The notes below the pieces were generated by a model, which did not search any database, had not been told where the DNA came from, and worked only from the letters and a program-made list of their open reading frames with translations. A stretch of 64,000 nt of DNA from Halichondria panicea (Eukaryota > Porifera > Demospongiae > Suberitida > Halichondriidae), in assembly GCF_963675165.1 (NCBI RefSeq), contig NC_087377.1:1637501-1701500 (forward strand), given 5' to 3'. Positions 34,931 through 48,397 of this stretch are shown here, piece by piece. A program made the translations under genes and the position numbers. The first letter of the stretch is position 1. Each line of letters opens with the position of its first letter.

Positions 34931-37900
34931 TAGAGTCGAGTATAAATTAATACCTGGTACCCGTACCTCCTCTAGCTCTCTTTGGAAAGTATCGTGTGTG
35001 TGGCCGACTGGTGTCAGTTCTCAGTGAGCACCACCCCCTCAAGTATTAGGTTCTCAGTGAGCGCCCCCTTAAGTCTGGGGGGTTAGGTTGTGAGGTTCAT
35101 GGCTTACCTGCATGCTGTGTTTGACTGGAGAGGATCGACGGAGCAGAAAGTAAGATTTTTAATGTCGCTTTCTAAATGGAGGTAAATGTAGCCACACCCT
35201 AGCCTTGATTCCATGCCCACTGGAAAGGCATAAGTTTGAAATTGAGGTAGTTAGACTAGGTACTTGGTGTATATACCTATACCTCCAATTAGATGCGAAT
35301 AATTTGTCATCTCCAAAAAAAGCAACCTCTGGCAGAGGTATTTAAAAGTGTCATTTTAAATTGAGGTCTTATGGTAACTGTATTTAGACTAAGCAGGACC
35401 AAACACAGTATAATTATTGCTCTTGTCTGCCTTAAATGTGTTTGGAACGTTCATGCAATAATAGATCCGTGATTTATTTCAGGCCCAAATTGTCCATAGC
35501 GTGGGCTATAATTATATTATTATAAATGGGTGCATGTACTTTTCAGAATTTTTCATTAACTGAAAATTGATTATTTCTATATACACATTACACCCTCCTC
35601 CTACATTGTTTGCATGGTAACCCTCTCTCTCTCTCTCTCTCTCTCTCAGGTGAACTAAAGAGATGTCGCAGTTAACAAGATAGCCAGCTGCTGGGATGTC
35701 ACGAGGGAACAAGAGATCAGTTCTCTGAAGTCCATAGTCTTATTATTAGTCTTGTAACAGTTGTGTATCACATGCACTCTCTCTTGTTTTAAATAATTCA
35801 GCAGCAATGTAATATTAGAACCAGAATAATTATAAAATGAACATAAACTTGGGAATGCAAACATTGTACCTACTCCTCCTTCCAGGAGTTGGCTTGTACA
35901 GAAGTGGGATCCTTAAGGCCAACAGCTAGCTGCCTAAGCTATAATTATTAAACATGGGCATGTGTGTGCAAAAACAAGAATGGGCCGGGGGTGGGGCTCA
36001 CTATTTCTGCACATGCGTAGATCTGATTGCACAACCTCGTGGGGATGAAGAAACTCACCAGAGGAAAATGGTGTCTTTCCAACCACCCAAGCAACTGATG
36101 GTAAGTGGATTGCTGTGTATAATATAAAAATCCTATAGTTGTGTATATGTAACTAGTAAGCGCAAGCATGAGTTTTGCTGTTAGGTCATTGTCACAATAA
36201 TATTATTCTGTGCATTAATAATTCTGCAGTCTGTATTCTGCAACCAGCTAACAATTATTGCCTGTTTTGCTGTTTTGCAGATGTCTCAACTCTTAGTGAC
36301 AACACAAACCAGCGAGCGAGATTGATGTCACTGACTATGGAGGCACTACACTAGTGAGGACTTTATTCAGTATTATTTTTATTATTAAGACTATATACAG
36401 TGTATTCAGCAACCATGCATGCTAACAATGTTATTGTTGTTCTGCAGATGTCTTCACATTTCAACTCTAAGTGACAACTTGGTTTTAAAACTTCTTATGA
36501 CCTTCTAGCACACGTCGAGTGCTTTTCAGAGTGGTTTTCTGAACATGCCATGCAGCGAGATCGAGCACAGTGGTCGATAGCCTCCTTCACAAGGCCTCAA
36601 CAAGGGGCCTGGAATCGAGGCTAAGTGATCGAGTGATGGTCTGAACAGTGCAGTATAAATTATGTTGGAAGCAAGCTCTCAAATAGACAAGTGAGGGAAA
36701 ATATTATTATAGCCAATAATTTAGCTAACAATTATTGTAGTTTTGCAGTCTTCAATCTTTCAACTCTACACGAACCGTGCAGCGAGAGTGTCACTGACTG
36801 CAGCGAGCACTATAATTATGGTGATGGAAGCAAACACACAATTAGACAAGTGAGGAACATAATAATTATTGAGTATAAGTGACTATCTTTTTTCTCTCCC
36901 AGGCCTTCCAGCTGCAAGACCCCCCCTGCATGAGAGTCTTAATCCAGTTACCCCATGCAGACCCCCCCCCCACAACATCCCAGGTGAGCATAGTATTGCT
37001 GAGTGTATGGGGAATAATTACTGGTTACACTCAAAGTAGGTCTATAGAGTGTAGAAGTGTCTTATGTCTGTGGTTTACCAACTGTTTTGCCTCAGTCACA
37101 CACTTGTGGGTTTTGTGCAGAGTGGGAAATGTATACAGTGACTTGCAACAGAGTGCATGCCACAGCAAAACCACTATTAGATTGTTAGATATGATCAAAA
37201 TACTTTTAGAACCATAGATTGAAGAGTTATAGAGGAATAGGAAACGTTGGTATCTCGAGTAACATCCGCGCTATGCTGCGGTTTAATTGAGGCCATCACA
37301 ACAATATCTATTTCTACACCCAGTGCATAATAAACTACAATTAAGTAACTGTGCATGCTTAGTCCATGCAACTCACTTATATTTCAAGGTCTATACCTAT
37401 TGTATAGTAGTCATAACCAGCACGCTTACATGTTACATGTTCCAATAGCTCTAAAACAGCCTTGGGAACATATAACTTTATTGGAAAGTGGACTAGACTT
37501 TCACTTGCAAAAGAAGACTGAGTACCATGTAGTATATCGTTGGGGCCAAACCAAACCTGTGATAGCAGTGTTGAAAAGCTTATAGTATGTACATGTATCT
37601 GCATGAAGAATGCTTGGCCATTATACAGAGGTGGCCTTTATAGGGGCTGTTTTATTTAGAGTTGGTGCAAGTTTAGGCTTAAGAAATCATATCTATTGTG
37701 GTTTTGCTGTTAGGAAATTTTCTGTTGCACAATGGCCTTGTTAACAGCATTGAACATGCATGTGTTCTTATCACTTTGATTCCCACTGACTACACATGCA
37801 TCGCATCTGCAGACTAAATTACTGCTGCATGCGTGCAAGTCCCGTTTCTACGATATCAAACGATCAAGATCTGTGACAGAAATCAGAATGAAACTCAAGT

Positions 37901-39459
37901 CTGGTATCATCCATTGTCTGAGCTCGGCGATAATTATAAGGTGCAACAAATTAAAACAGATACTACACTTTGCCCATACCTAATTTATAAATATGCTAAT
38001 TGATTTCAATGAGGTAACACATAAAGTGGGCAAAGTGTAGGACTGTATTATTATATCTCTATTGGAATACCTAAGGGAGAATGTTTTCATGAAATTAAGA
38101 ATTGGCGGACTAGTTTAAAAAGCTTGAAGTGTTTGGAGGAGAAGCAATTTTAATTTGCCTCATTTTGCTCTGAAGCAGAGGTACAAGTGTAAGTCAGTGC
38201 TCTTGTACTAGCTTTAATCCGTGTGTGGCCTTCTCTTGAGGAAGTAAACGTGCAGCTGACCTCGAAACTTCTGGTTGTACTTACATTGAAAGTATTTTCA
38301 CAGTTTTGCATTGGTGCCATCTGAGCTTAAGAAATGTGAACAGGTGTGTGTATCTCTACTTCTGAGCAAAAGTCTTACTACCATATAATTATAGTGGGTA
38401 AATTTTCGGGAGATTCGTTTAACTGAATGGGAAATGGTGATTTTCGCGAGTATAAATTTTGTTAGTATGCGTTACAGTAAGCATACCTACGTTTTCGTGG
38501 GGGAAATCGTGTAGGCCATGAAGCTTCCCCACAAAAATAACGAATATTTTACCCCACATTACCCGCTATACGATATGCATAGTATACATGACAACGTTGT
38601 TTTCAATTGATAAATAAGTTACAAAAATTGGCGCGGCAATTGCATACGCCATGGATTTTGATTGCTGTCTCAATTTTAATGTGTTTGCTATCTACTGAGG
38701 TTGATTAAAGCCTGCCTGTTGTCTCATCATTATCCCTTCTATGTATGCCAGCAAGGGTATCCTTCAAATCCTACCTACCATAACTGGTTTTATATTCTCC
38801 TCTCCATGTGTTTTCTGGTGCTTTAAAGCTTACATTTTGTCCATTAACTATACGGTTGCAATGGTGTTGCAAAACTTAAGCAGCGGATATTATTAACATT
38901 TTGGCGGTACCGGGTCTAAGCTGGTGTCCCATGTACTCTGTCGCCGTAGAGGTCGAGGGTCACGTGACTGTGGTTAGGTTTTGGGAGAGTCCTGAGAGAG
39001 GGGCCCCGCGGTTAACGATAAGCACGTAAGTGTTTGGGAGGCCCTCATGCATTCAGTCCCCTCCCGATAATCACATTGTCAGATGGAAATAGTATTGTTT
39101 TTGTGTCTGGTGGTAACGCATTTAGAAGAGATGGATCGTACCTCCCTTTTATAATGAGGGAGGCTATAAATTTGTTGCTTCTTATGTAGGTGATAGGTGG
39201 TAACAGACTCGAGGGGTGGGAGGCTCGAAAATTAAGCAGCAGTCAGTAGATCCTCGTGAGGCAGTTTTATAAGCAGCTGTATTTGCACGTGTAGGCAGGC
39301 ATGCGCGGTGTTTATTTTAGTGTTGCTATAATTGCGAATATAATTATAGCAAAGAACCTCTGATGTATATATAGCGCCATACAAACCATAATAATCTTTC
39401 AGTGTATTCTGTCCAAGTCAATGTGGTCATGCCGTGACACACACTCTAGTCTTAACTTA

Positions 39460-40790
39460 CGTTTTGTCCATTAGTTACAATTTTCGGCCGAAAATTTATT
39501 TTCGAATGTGAAGCTTATCCTGAAGACTGCAATAAATGTATTGTAATCTTATCTATCTCCCAAGTTGACAATTTCAAGGAAGTTAATTACTTCAGGGACA
39601 TGTTATTGATGAGCCTCTTTGCGTGTATTATTTTGAGTGAGTCTGAGAGATCATGCGGGTACTAAGCCCTCGTCACTCTCTGTCCTGGTATTTCCACATA
39701 CTGTACAACAGAGAAGATAGCACATTGTCAAGTTAATTGGTCGAACCACCATCCTTAATAATGATTCACGCTAGTTGCTCCAAAACAATGGAGGGCCTCC
39801 CTAATGTCTCCTTTGCTCACCGCAGCAGGAACATCTACAACACGGACCATATGCTCGCTCCCACTACATAACCAGTTAAGGGTGACCTCTTTACGAGCTT
39901 TGGGTCTGTCCACGAGGACCTTGAGAGCATATTCCACAGGGAGGTTGCCCAAATACACCTTGCATTGTTTTGATAGTGTCTGTGAGGGAATTAAATGAAC
40001 AGAATAATTAGCATGCATGTGCGAGCTAGCTAGAAGGTACATTGTACCATCTCAGAGTTGCAACAATCATGTATAATTATTATGACTATTCAGTATTAGA
40101 ATGTAACTGGAGGTTCTTCCAATTGTTACAGCCACGGACAGAATACTGATTACTATGCCGACGCCTTGATTATGGGAGACTCCCGAGGCACACAGGCCTT
40201 CTTTGTTTGAGACTACTCCTGAAAGCTGAATTAAGATTTAGTATTGCTTCGGCTAATTAATTTTGTCTATTTTTAAATTATAGCAAAGATCCTCTTATGT
40301 ATAATATATAGCGCCAAACAAATCGATTATAATTATACAAGCCATAATAATCTCTCATTGTAAAACATCCTAGTTAATATGGTCTAGTGACACAGGAAAC
40401 ACTCGCTAGTTTGTTGAATTCAACAGTTATAATCCGAGCGCCCAGTACTTACACTTGCCAATAATGTAGCCAAAGTGCCATAATTAATTGATTTGCTTTT
40501 ATTGTCCTTTCGGCTGAAACGTGATTTTCAAATGTGACAAAGGCGAATCCTGCAAGCAATACATTGCTACTTATTTTATATGAGTGCATGATATACTAAC
40601 CTCTCGTCACTCTCTGTCCTGGTATTTCCACACACTGTACAACAGGGAAGTATATATATATCACATTGTCAAGTTAATTGGTCGAACCACCATCCTTAAT
40701 AATGACTCACGCTAGTTGCTCCAAAACAGTGGAGGGCCTCCCTGATGTCTCCTTTAATTTGCTCACATCAGCAGAGAAGCTTCCTAAATA
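39460..40790 (-). pseudogene. RRM gene exons, right arm, with a 39-residue in-frame difference
   Basis: Mirror of 15.87-17.10 kb. The best RNP2 exon (about 39771-39981) reads CKVYLGNLPVEYALKVLVDR on to VVDVPAAVSKGDIREALHCF. It carries an extra 117 nt, in frame, between GNLP and PAAVSKGD compared with the left arm's GGIPAAVSKGD. The following small exon (EIPGQRVTR) sits near 39.68 kb and again near 40.60 kb, where its GTTAGT donor is intact. The RNP1 exons near 39.50 and 40.54 kb are degraded. Probably non-functional as a whole. Confidence 0.5.
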
Positions 40791-41780
40791 GTTGACACCT
40801 GTCTGTGAGGGACTTAAATGACCTGAAACATTTGCATGCAAGCTAGCTAAGTTTAATAGAAGGTGCATTGTATCTCTACAATCAAAATGTAGCCCATTTA
40901 TCTGTAAACTTACTACAGAAATTTGAAAGCTAAGCTATTAATTTTTCAAAAGTTAATACTCTAACCAAAAGTGTACTTAAAAACCGGTAAATCATGAATT
41001 ATAGATACTGTGAGTATATGTAAGACCCATAAAGGGATGGTCAGGATACCTAAACCATTAAACTATTGTGTGATAAAAGTCTAAGACCTTAGCTGCTTAA
41101 AGTTAGTGTTTATTACTCTAACCGATTACCCACTATAACAATTTGCTGTTGTTCTATTAATCACTACAAACCCACCACCTTATGTTTCTATGGAGACATT
41201 TTTGGATATGTTGTAGTTCAGTCATTCATCTACACACGGGTATCAACACTATTTCTTAGAAATACTCCAATCAAAAGATATTTACATTTCAGTACAACTA
41301 CTCACACATTTGTGGTAATCTACTCTCTAGACTAAATGAACTGTACACGCAATCATTCTTCTGTTCACTCTGGCTCGGATAAATAACTTGCGATGAGTTG
41401 AAGCCTTGCGGTAAGAACGAATTAATTGGAATCAGATTATCCAGAAAATCTTGAACTAAAAGAACGGTAATGTGCATGTCCTTTATATACATTTCTCCAG
41501 GGACCAATCAGAATGCACAGCACAAGATGAAAAAAAACACCAGTTCATGTTAGGGTTCCAAGGTCTATGTCTCTTTTCTCGCTCTGGCTGAGAAACAAAT
41601 CTATAGAAGCGAGTTTGTTCGTGTGGACATTGTCCTTGAAGTATTTCTCTTTTAGAAAACTTACAGTGGACAATTCGTATTTTCTCGCTTGTAGCCCCTT
41701 TCCTGAGCTGGCTCTATAGCACGGCTTGTTCTTCCAGTCCTTCATATAATAGCCTTTGAGAGCAACTTTGGCATTAATAA

Positions 41781-41962
41781 CTATAATAGTATGATCTTTA
41801 TAAGATGCTTAACATCCAGTCCACACTTCAACAGTACTCCCTGGATCACTCCCTTGGAGTCTTTGCCCCTGATCATAGTGTACGTCTTGCCACTCCCACT
41901 CTGCTCATAGGCAAATAAGCACACGTTGTAACCGTCCACCACCGACTGAATTAGATTCTGCA
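41781..41962 (-). pseudogene. Kinesin motor-domain fragment (P-loop exon), right arm
   Basis: The mirror copy of 13581-13757 has 3 residue differences in the 73-residue frame (A to V, G to R, N to D). The GSGKTYTM P-loop is kept. The companion frame KDWKNKPCYRASSGKGLQAR is open over 66 residues here (41545-41745), whereas in the left arm it has a stop and a local duplication. No further motor motifs are present. Confidence 0.6.
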
Positions 41963-42196
41963 AGAGTGGTAAAGTACGGCACAGTATTACATGCCAAAAC
42001 AAATTTCTTTCAACAGAAGTAATTTAGGTCAAAACCCGTGTCAGAGTTCATAAACTCTATAAACCACCCCCTTACTCTTGGCACAACAGCTGCATGAATG
42101 TGTATGCAATTATTGAAAGCTAAGAAAGAGACCTTTCATTTAATTCAAATGCGCGTGCTCTAACGTACTTGTGCATCATTTGTGAATTATATATAG

Positions 42197-42671
42197 ATCA
42201 AAACTAAAAAACATTTGCAATGTCAACGTTGCTAGGATTGCCAGGAAAAGAAAAGCGCGAAAAATCGAAGAAACAAGAAATTCGGCGAGTGCATAACTCC
42301 AATCCGTTACAACTTCATTCACATGTACTGTTTCAAGCAATACTTTTTTGTGCTTTTCCTGGCCAATCCTTCAGTAATTTTCATTGTTATAAGCAAGCTA
42401 TATAATGTGTTTGTGATGTTTTCCCTTACAGTGTTGAGCAAACATGCAAGTGTTGGATTGTGAATTCTTAGTTCTCGGTTCATTAAAAACCCAACCTGTA
42501 TTTTGATTCTAAAATCATTATCTACAGTAGGCCACTCGGCTGTACATGTTCATGATGTTGTAACGGATTGGAGTTATGCACTCGCCGATTCTTGTTTCTT
42601 CGATTTTTCGCGCTTTTCTTTTCCTGGCAATCCTAGTAACGTTCACATTGCAAATGTTTTTTAGTTTTGAT
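42197..42671. mobile_element. Foldback element, copy 2
   Basis: Ends ATCAAAACTAAAAAACATTT and its mirror, each continuing for about 115-120 nt with few mismatches. The central part includes ATGTTTGCTCAACACTG-like sequence shared with copy 1. Confidence 0.8.
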
Positions 42672-43202
42672 TCCCTTTCTTTTTTCATACAGTAGTACAT
42701 TAATGATAAGATAAAAATGTGACGTTTATTAATTTGTCATTGCCCTGTAATCTTGTTGAAGATATTAAATGTCGTTGGACAGAAGTATACTATAGATCTA
42801 CTCCTCACTAAATAGTCTCGATCCCAGGCCGCACTTCACTCAGGGAATTGAGGCTCCTTCACCGGCCTTCTTTCTCAATAATGAAAGTGAAATACCTAAG
42901 AGGAACATCAAGAAGCAAGAGAAGTTCGAGAAGACAGGACTGGAATAAACATTATTATTTTATTCAGTCATTGATAAATATAATGACAGCCATGTTTATA
43001 CTGTAGATGTACTTCCAAGTGCAAAAGCATGGAGGCCTATGGTAGATCCAGTCAGTACATACGTCCAGCATAAATAGCATACGTACCTTAAAGTGAGAGA
43101 ATGGAGAGCTGAGCTGAAGAAAGGAGGTTTTGTGTTTATCGATGTCACAGCCACGCCCACCTCATAAGTTTCCATGTGCGTTGCTGTGGCAGTCATTTAA
43201 AG

Positions 43203-43219
43203 ATGGCGGAATTGCGTAG
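43203..43219 (+). CDS. Possible first exon (MAELR), unit 1
   Basis: AAAGATGGCGGAATTGCG is a strong start context and leads to an AG|GTAAGA donor after 17 nt. Copies are at 44587-44603 and, on the minus strand, at about 349-365. The downstream exon is not found. An ATG on the opposite strand 10 nt away (ATGACTGCCACAGC) suggests a bidirectional start region. Confidence 0.25.
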
Positions 43220-43655
43220 GTAAGAAAAGTGGAGCCTGAGAGGTCATCTGCCTCTTGGAAGCGAACGCAATTCTGAGAAAAACGCCCATGGTCCGGGTTC
43301 TAGTCGACTAGAGGCTGTATCTAGAATCTTCTGAACATGTCTGTACAAGGAGGAAATGCTTTCCAAGAAAGTTACTTACTTACTTACTTACTTACTAACT
43401 TACTTACTTAGTCAGTCAGACGAAACGCGGTGAAATATGAAAATAGTGCAATTTTTCAAATATCAATAGTAATGCATGAGAATATTCATTGACTATAATT
43501 TCACACATTTAGACAGATAAAAGGCTAACTAAGCTATCTATCCGGTCCATTTCTTGCTGTGGCCTTTCCCTGCAGAAATAGAGCAGTCTAAACACGAGAC
43601 AAAATGTGTGCAATAATTGAAAACACACACTACTGCACTGTCAATCCTATGTACA

Positions 43656-44101
43656 ATCAAAACTAAAAAACATTTGCAATGTGAACGTTGCTAGGATTGC
43701 CAGGAAAAGAAAAGCGCGAAAAAGCGAAGAAACAAGAAATTCGGCGAGTGCATAACTCCAATCCGTTACAACGTCATTCACATGTACTGTTTCAATAAAT
43801 TAATTATAATTATTATTCTTGTTTTGGTACTTTTCCTGGCCAATCCTTTCACATTGCAAGTAATAATTATTTAGTTTCACTGTCCAAAGGTGAATTCTTA
43901 TTTAGTGCAATGTTTTACCCAACCTGTATTTTGATTCTAAATTCCTTATCAACAGTAGGCCACTCGACTGTACATGTGAATGACGTTGTAACGGATTGGA
44001 GTTATGCACTCGCCGAATTTCTTGTTTCTTCGCTTTTTCGCGCTTTTCTTTTCCTGGCAATCCTAGCAACGTTCACATTGCAAATGTTTTTTAGTTTTGA
44101 T
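43656..44101. mobile_element. Foldback element, copy 3
   Basis: The same inverted ends as copy 2, inserted after CAATCCTATGTACA. The element's right inverted repeat is nearly identical to that of copy 1. Confidence 0.8.
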
Positions 44102-44586
44102 TCCCTTTCTTTTTTCATACAGTAGTACATTATTGATAAGATAGAATTAATGTGACATTGATTAATTTGTCATCGTCCTGTAATCTGAAGATAATATAAT
44201 TATAAAAGTGGTCGTTGGACAGAAGTATATTATACTCCTCCATAACGAAAGTGAAATACCTAAGAGGAACTAGAGGAACATTAAGAAGCAAGAGAAGTTC
44301 AAGAAGAGAAGACAATACTGCATGGAATAAACATTATTATAATATTTTATTCTATGTGATAATAATTATGGCAGCCATGTTTATACTGTACTATACCATA
44401 GATTCCAAGTGCAAAAGCATGGAGGCCTATGGTAGATCCAGTCAGTGCATACGTCTAACATAAATAGCATACCTGAAGTGAGAGAATGGAGAGCTGAGCT
44501 GAAGAAAGGAGGTTTTGTGTTATCGATGTCAAAGCCACGCCCATCTCATAAGTTGCCATGTGCGTTGCTGTGGCAGTCATTTAAAG

Positions 44587-44603
44587 ATGGCGGAATTGCG
44601 TAG
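44587..44603 (+). CDS. Possible first exon (MAELR), unit 2
   Basis: Identical start and GTAAGA donor to 43203-43219 in the second tandem unit. The flanking empty site (GCACATGGCAAC next to TTATGAGATGGG on the reverse strand) matches exactly the target of the 395-899 retrotransposon. Confidence 0.25.
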
Positions 44604-46439
44604 GTAAGAAAAGTGGAGCCTGAGAGGTCATTTGCCTCTTGGAAGCAAAAGAAATTCTGAGAAAAACGCCCATGGTCCGGGTTCTAGTCCACTAGAGGCT
44701 GTATCTAGAATCTTCTGAACATGTCTGTACAAGGAGGAAATGCTTTCCAAGAAAGTTACTAACTTACTTAGTCAGTCAGACGAAACACGGTGAAATATGA
44801 AAATAGTGCAATTTTTCAAATATCAATAGTAATGCATGAGAATATTCATAGAGTATAATATCACACATTTAGACAGATAAAAGGCTAACTAAGCTATCTA
44901 TCCAGTCCATTTTTTGCTGTGGCCTTTCCCTGCAGAAATAGAGCAGTCTAAACACGAGACAAAATTTGTGCAATAATTGAAAACACACACTACTGCACTG
45001 TCAATCCTATGTACAACCTACTGGTTGTACTAATAGCTTTCCCTTACCTTTACCTTTAACAACTAATGTTGAAGATATAATAATATTGTAATCAAGATCA
45101 TGACCGTGGATATCACCTTCTTTTATGTATTTGTATTGTTGTTAGTTCTTCTTCAAGTTGAGAAAAGTTTGATAAAGGTGCTCTTCTGTTTAGTGGTCTT
45201 GGTGTGCTCGTGCTCGTCATATGTCTGACCTTTGTGATGGGCGTGTCTATAGAAAGGGTTCATCATTTACCTTCCTACTGTCTGGGGAGGATGTTTTCAG
45301 AGCCTGGAGGTTCAAAGAAGGATAGCCAGACTAGAGGAAGGGTGCTCCAGCCCCGTCCCCTCCCTACTCCCCTATACACACACACACACTGTATACTCAC
45401 TCATCATCGAGTCCTTCAATTAAACCTTGTTTGACTGGTTCAAATATGTGTCTGGGGGTGAGGAAATATCTAGGCTTGAATACTGTAATGTATAATACAA
45501 GTGATTTAGATTTATTGGTGCTGTTGTCTCCTTCTTTGACTCTTTGTGTACCTTGCTATTCTCTTGGTTGATAGTATAATATACGCTTTGTGTATACATG
45601 CACTGGTTATAGCTAGGAGTTGCCATTCTGTCACAGTTGTTCAAACATCCAGTGACGTAACTTTTACTGTTGTTTGCAACATTAACTTTGGGAACTGAAT
45701 TGAATTGAGTTTATCCACTGAGGAAAGGGTCACACAGAGGCAATATTGCCTTACAAAGGTGCTCCCCATTACACAAATAAATAAATAAACCAAGACCATC
45801 GTAAACTACATACGTACATAATTATAAGATTTCAACTCTCGCTGATTGTATCTCCTCAAACTTTAAATTTAGCTTTATTTTTTCAAAAGCTACACACATC
45901 ATGCCAACACCTGTAAACTGTGAAATATAGTGTAACATTAGTTACACATGTCGTTACTAGGTGAGCTCCCGACACTTACTGCATGCACACATGGCTGAAC
46001 CTGCATTTGGAGCCGTATTTGCAGTCCCCGCCGTACCTATTGTATTTAATGCAGATTATCGGACCGTGCACATTTTGATTCTTGCTATTCTTTCACAACA
46101 CTCTCCGGTGTGTGTGCTAAATTCGTTCTCAACCGTGTGTACCTTTATTGTCTTTATGAAATACAGCTCTGGGAGCCAGAAGGCCAAGAAAAAGATTTTG
46201 TTGATGGGGAGGATTGTAATCATAGAGAAATAATAATTACAGCAAGAACATTATGAGACTAATTTTATTATTTGATTCAGACATGCATCTTAATTATGTA
46301 TGGCTAGTAAAAGGCAGGATCTGTACATTGTAATGTGTTAGTGTAGAGATTGGCAAACACTGAAGCGCAGTTAAAAACTCGATTGATTTCGATTTTATTG
46401 GGCTTATGTAACAAATAATGCGCTACACGTAAAAGTTTA

Positions 46440-46712
46440 TGTTTATATCTTTCATCACTCAAGAGGAACCTAAAGAAATGATCGTCTTTATGTTCAGGAT
46501 ATATGCTTGGGCCTTGTTGTCCCTGTGGCGCAATTGGTCCTGGTAGACCTTGTATACCCTGCGCCCCAGGTGGACCTGCCGGACCTATTGCACCTGCAGC
46601 TGGAGGAATGGGAGGAATACCCTATTACGATTCCACCAGCAGAAACCCATGTCCAGGAGCTGCCATGCCAGGAACTTGACGTTTAAGGGATTGGCGCGGA
46701 GGGAGCCTGCAG
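46440..46712 (-). CDS. Collagen-like cassette 2, right arm (short Gly-X-Y)
   Basis: Mirror of 11635-11885. It encodes [16 protein letters not shown], a short run of GPPGAQGIQGLPG type and [16 protein letters not shown]. The Gly-X-Y tract is much shorter than in the left arm. Acceptor CTGCAG and the downstream peptide are conserved. Confidence 0.4.
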
Positions 46713-46789
46713 AAATAAAATGGGGCATTAAGCAACCTTGAACGTGCATTATTTTCCACTAATGACGAAAATCTTTTTGTGATAAAATC

Positions 46790-47145
46790 TAAACGTAACG
46801 GAAATGCATGAGTCTGTATATGGGTATTGAAGGGAACACAAACTGCACCATGGCCAGTTCCTCATCGGAAAACTCTAACATGGCGTAGCCTCGAGAGCCG
46901 GGGAATAGAGTTTGGTCGGTACCAATAGGGACACGCTCCCCAGTGGGTGTGATCACTCCATCGCTGCCAAGGGCTTGTATATAGTGAAGTGAACGAACGA
47001 AATAGCCTATAACTATTCTCTACTCTCCTAAGAATACGTAGTACTAAAGCGAACAACTAATCAAAAAAGACAGTGACTTACTTCGAAGGGGAGATCAGGT
47101 TGGAATCGTTCAATCACCAATCTCACTGCGTCAATATTCTATAGA
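46790..47145 (-). CDS. Two right-arm-only exons, unrecognised
   Basis: On the minus strand, TATAG precedes NIDAVRLVIERFQPDLPFE and a GTAAGT donor (about 47079-47141). A second block reads YFVRSLHYIQALGSDGVITP, then a stretch with ERVPIGTDQTLFPG, then SRGYAMLEFSDEELAMVQ (about 46.80-47.01 kb). Both look strongly coding, but donor phase 0 and acceptor phase 1 do not match. Either an exon is missing or there is an indel. The left arm has unrelated DNA here. Confidence 0.4.
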
Positions 47146-47400
47146 AACGTGCAGTGGTATACGTACAAAGCAAACAAAGATGGCTGAGATATAATAAATA
47201 TGGCTCTGCTATACCACTTTGCACCGTATTTTTCATCTAACATCCTTCACCAATTTGAAAATGTGTTTTTTCAAAAGTGCATACATGTATTACAGTATAG
47301 CTACTTAATTATAGAATACAAAATCACAAATCACAATTATTACTTTCTAAGTCAGATATTAATCTATAGCTATATATATATATATCAGTTAATATACAGT

Positions 47401-48397
47401 TCAACTGCGTGCACAACCGCCAAAGCAGTCATGAAAGAAACAAATACTATTAAATGGTTCGTCCTTTGTGCGTGCAATGTCATTGGAAATTAGCCATTGA
47501 TTTTCTAGACGCAAGAGGCAGAGGGGCGTGAGAATATTTTTAATCCCTTCTAGCCATAATATTCTCTTTCCCCGTTCGTTCCAGATCAATTTAGTTATTT
47601 TATCATCAATGAGCTTTTCAAATTCGTTCATAGACGCTTGCTTTTTTTGGGGGGCACATTTCAATGCAGTAATTTTAGTACCTTTGTTTGCAGATTTCAG
47701 CTGGAATTGCTCTTTAAACGTTTCTTCACCTTTTTCTATTAATCATATCTGCAAGTTTCTTAAAGCTGATAGCTTCCCAAGCAATGTTTTCCGTATTTGC
47801 AATCACCCATTTGCCATTATCGCCAGGTCTGTGTTCAGCCAAATTCAACTCCGGAATGTCTAAAAGTTCATTTTGCTGTTCATGATATACTTTATTTACC
47901 ATATTGCTATAACATTTGCATAGATCAATGCATTTGCAGACAGATCGCACCAATGTTCGAACTTGTTCAGGAGAATCACATATTGAAGCCTCTGGTATTT
48001 TAAGTCCACTGTCTTTAAGGACCAGGTTATTCACCACTGTTTGGTGGTTTCTTAGAGCCTTTTTGTTGCGACCATCCAAGCTAGGCTCATTGGTCCTTAT
48101 CTATAATTTTTTTGACTCCAAAAAAGCAGGTTTGCATAGCACAAGTAATTCCTTTTTTGATTACTTTTCCTCTTCGGACTCTTTCAAAATCCCCATATCG
48201 ATAAGTTTAATCTTTATCCATTTCTCAAGCTCTTCTGATTGAACTCCACGAATCGGCAGCTTCTGTTTTGTTTTGTTTTGACGGGCAGGTGTCCCTACAG
48301 GCTCGATCCCGAGTTTAGTATCATTCAACGACTGCACAAGGCCGTCAACTTCTGCTTCGCTACGTTTGTCCATGACCAAAACTTCAATACAGGACAT
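47401..48397 (-). pseudogene. Broken intronless gene in a right-arm-only block
   Basis: Three long frames follow one another on the minus strand: 48397-48161, 48079-47726 (same register, separated by in-frame stops) and 47664-47401 (shifted by one). The joined sense includes LPIRGVQSEELEKWIKIKL, then a middle block with DGRNKKALRNHQTVV and NTENIAWEAISFKKLADMIN, and finally NEFEKLIDDKITKLIWNERG. The lack of introns and the stops fit a dead transposon or retroposed gene. I do not recognise the family. A lysine-rich helical N-terminal half precedes a more hydrophobic C-terminal part. Confidence 0.45.

Larger units (their letters stand above)
42197..45036. repeat. Right-arm-only 2.84 kb insertion of two tandem units
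   Basis: The left arm reads GGGAAAGCTATCTATTTATA without interruption (13310). Here 2.84 kb intervene. The insert is two consecutive units of about 1.4 kb. Each has a foldback element followed by a GC-richer segment with the exon-like ATGGCGGAATTGCGTAG start. The same unit, inverted and carrying a retrotransposon insertion, occupies 66-1727. Confidence 0.8.
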
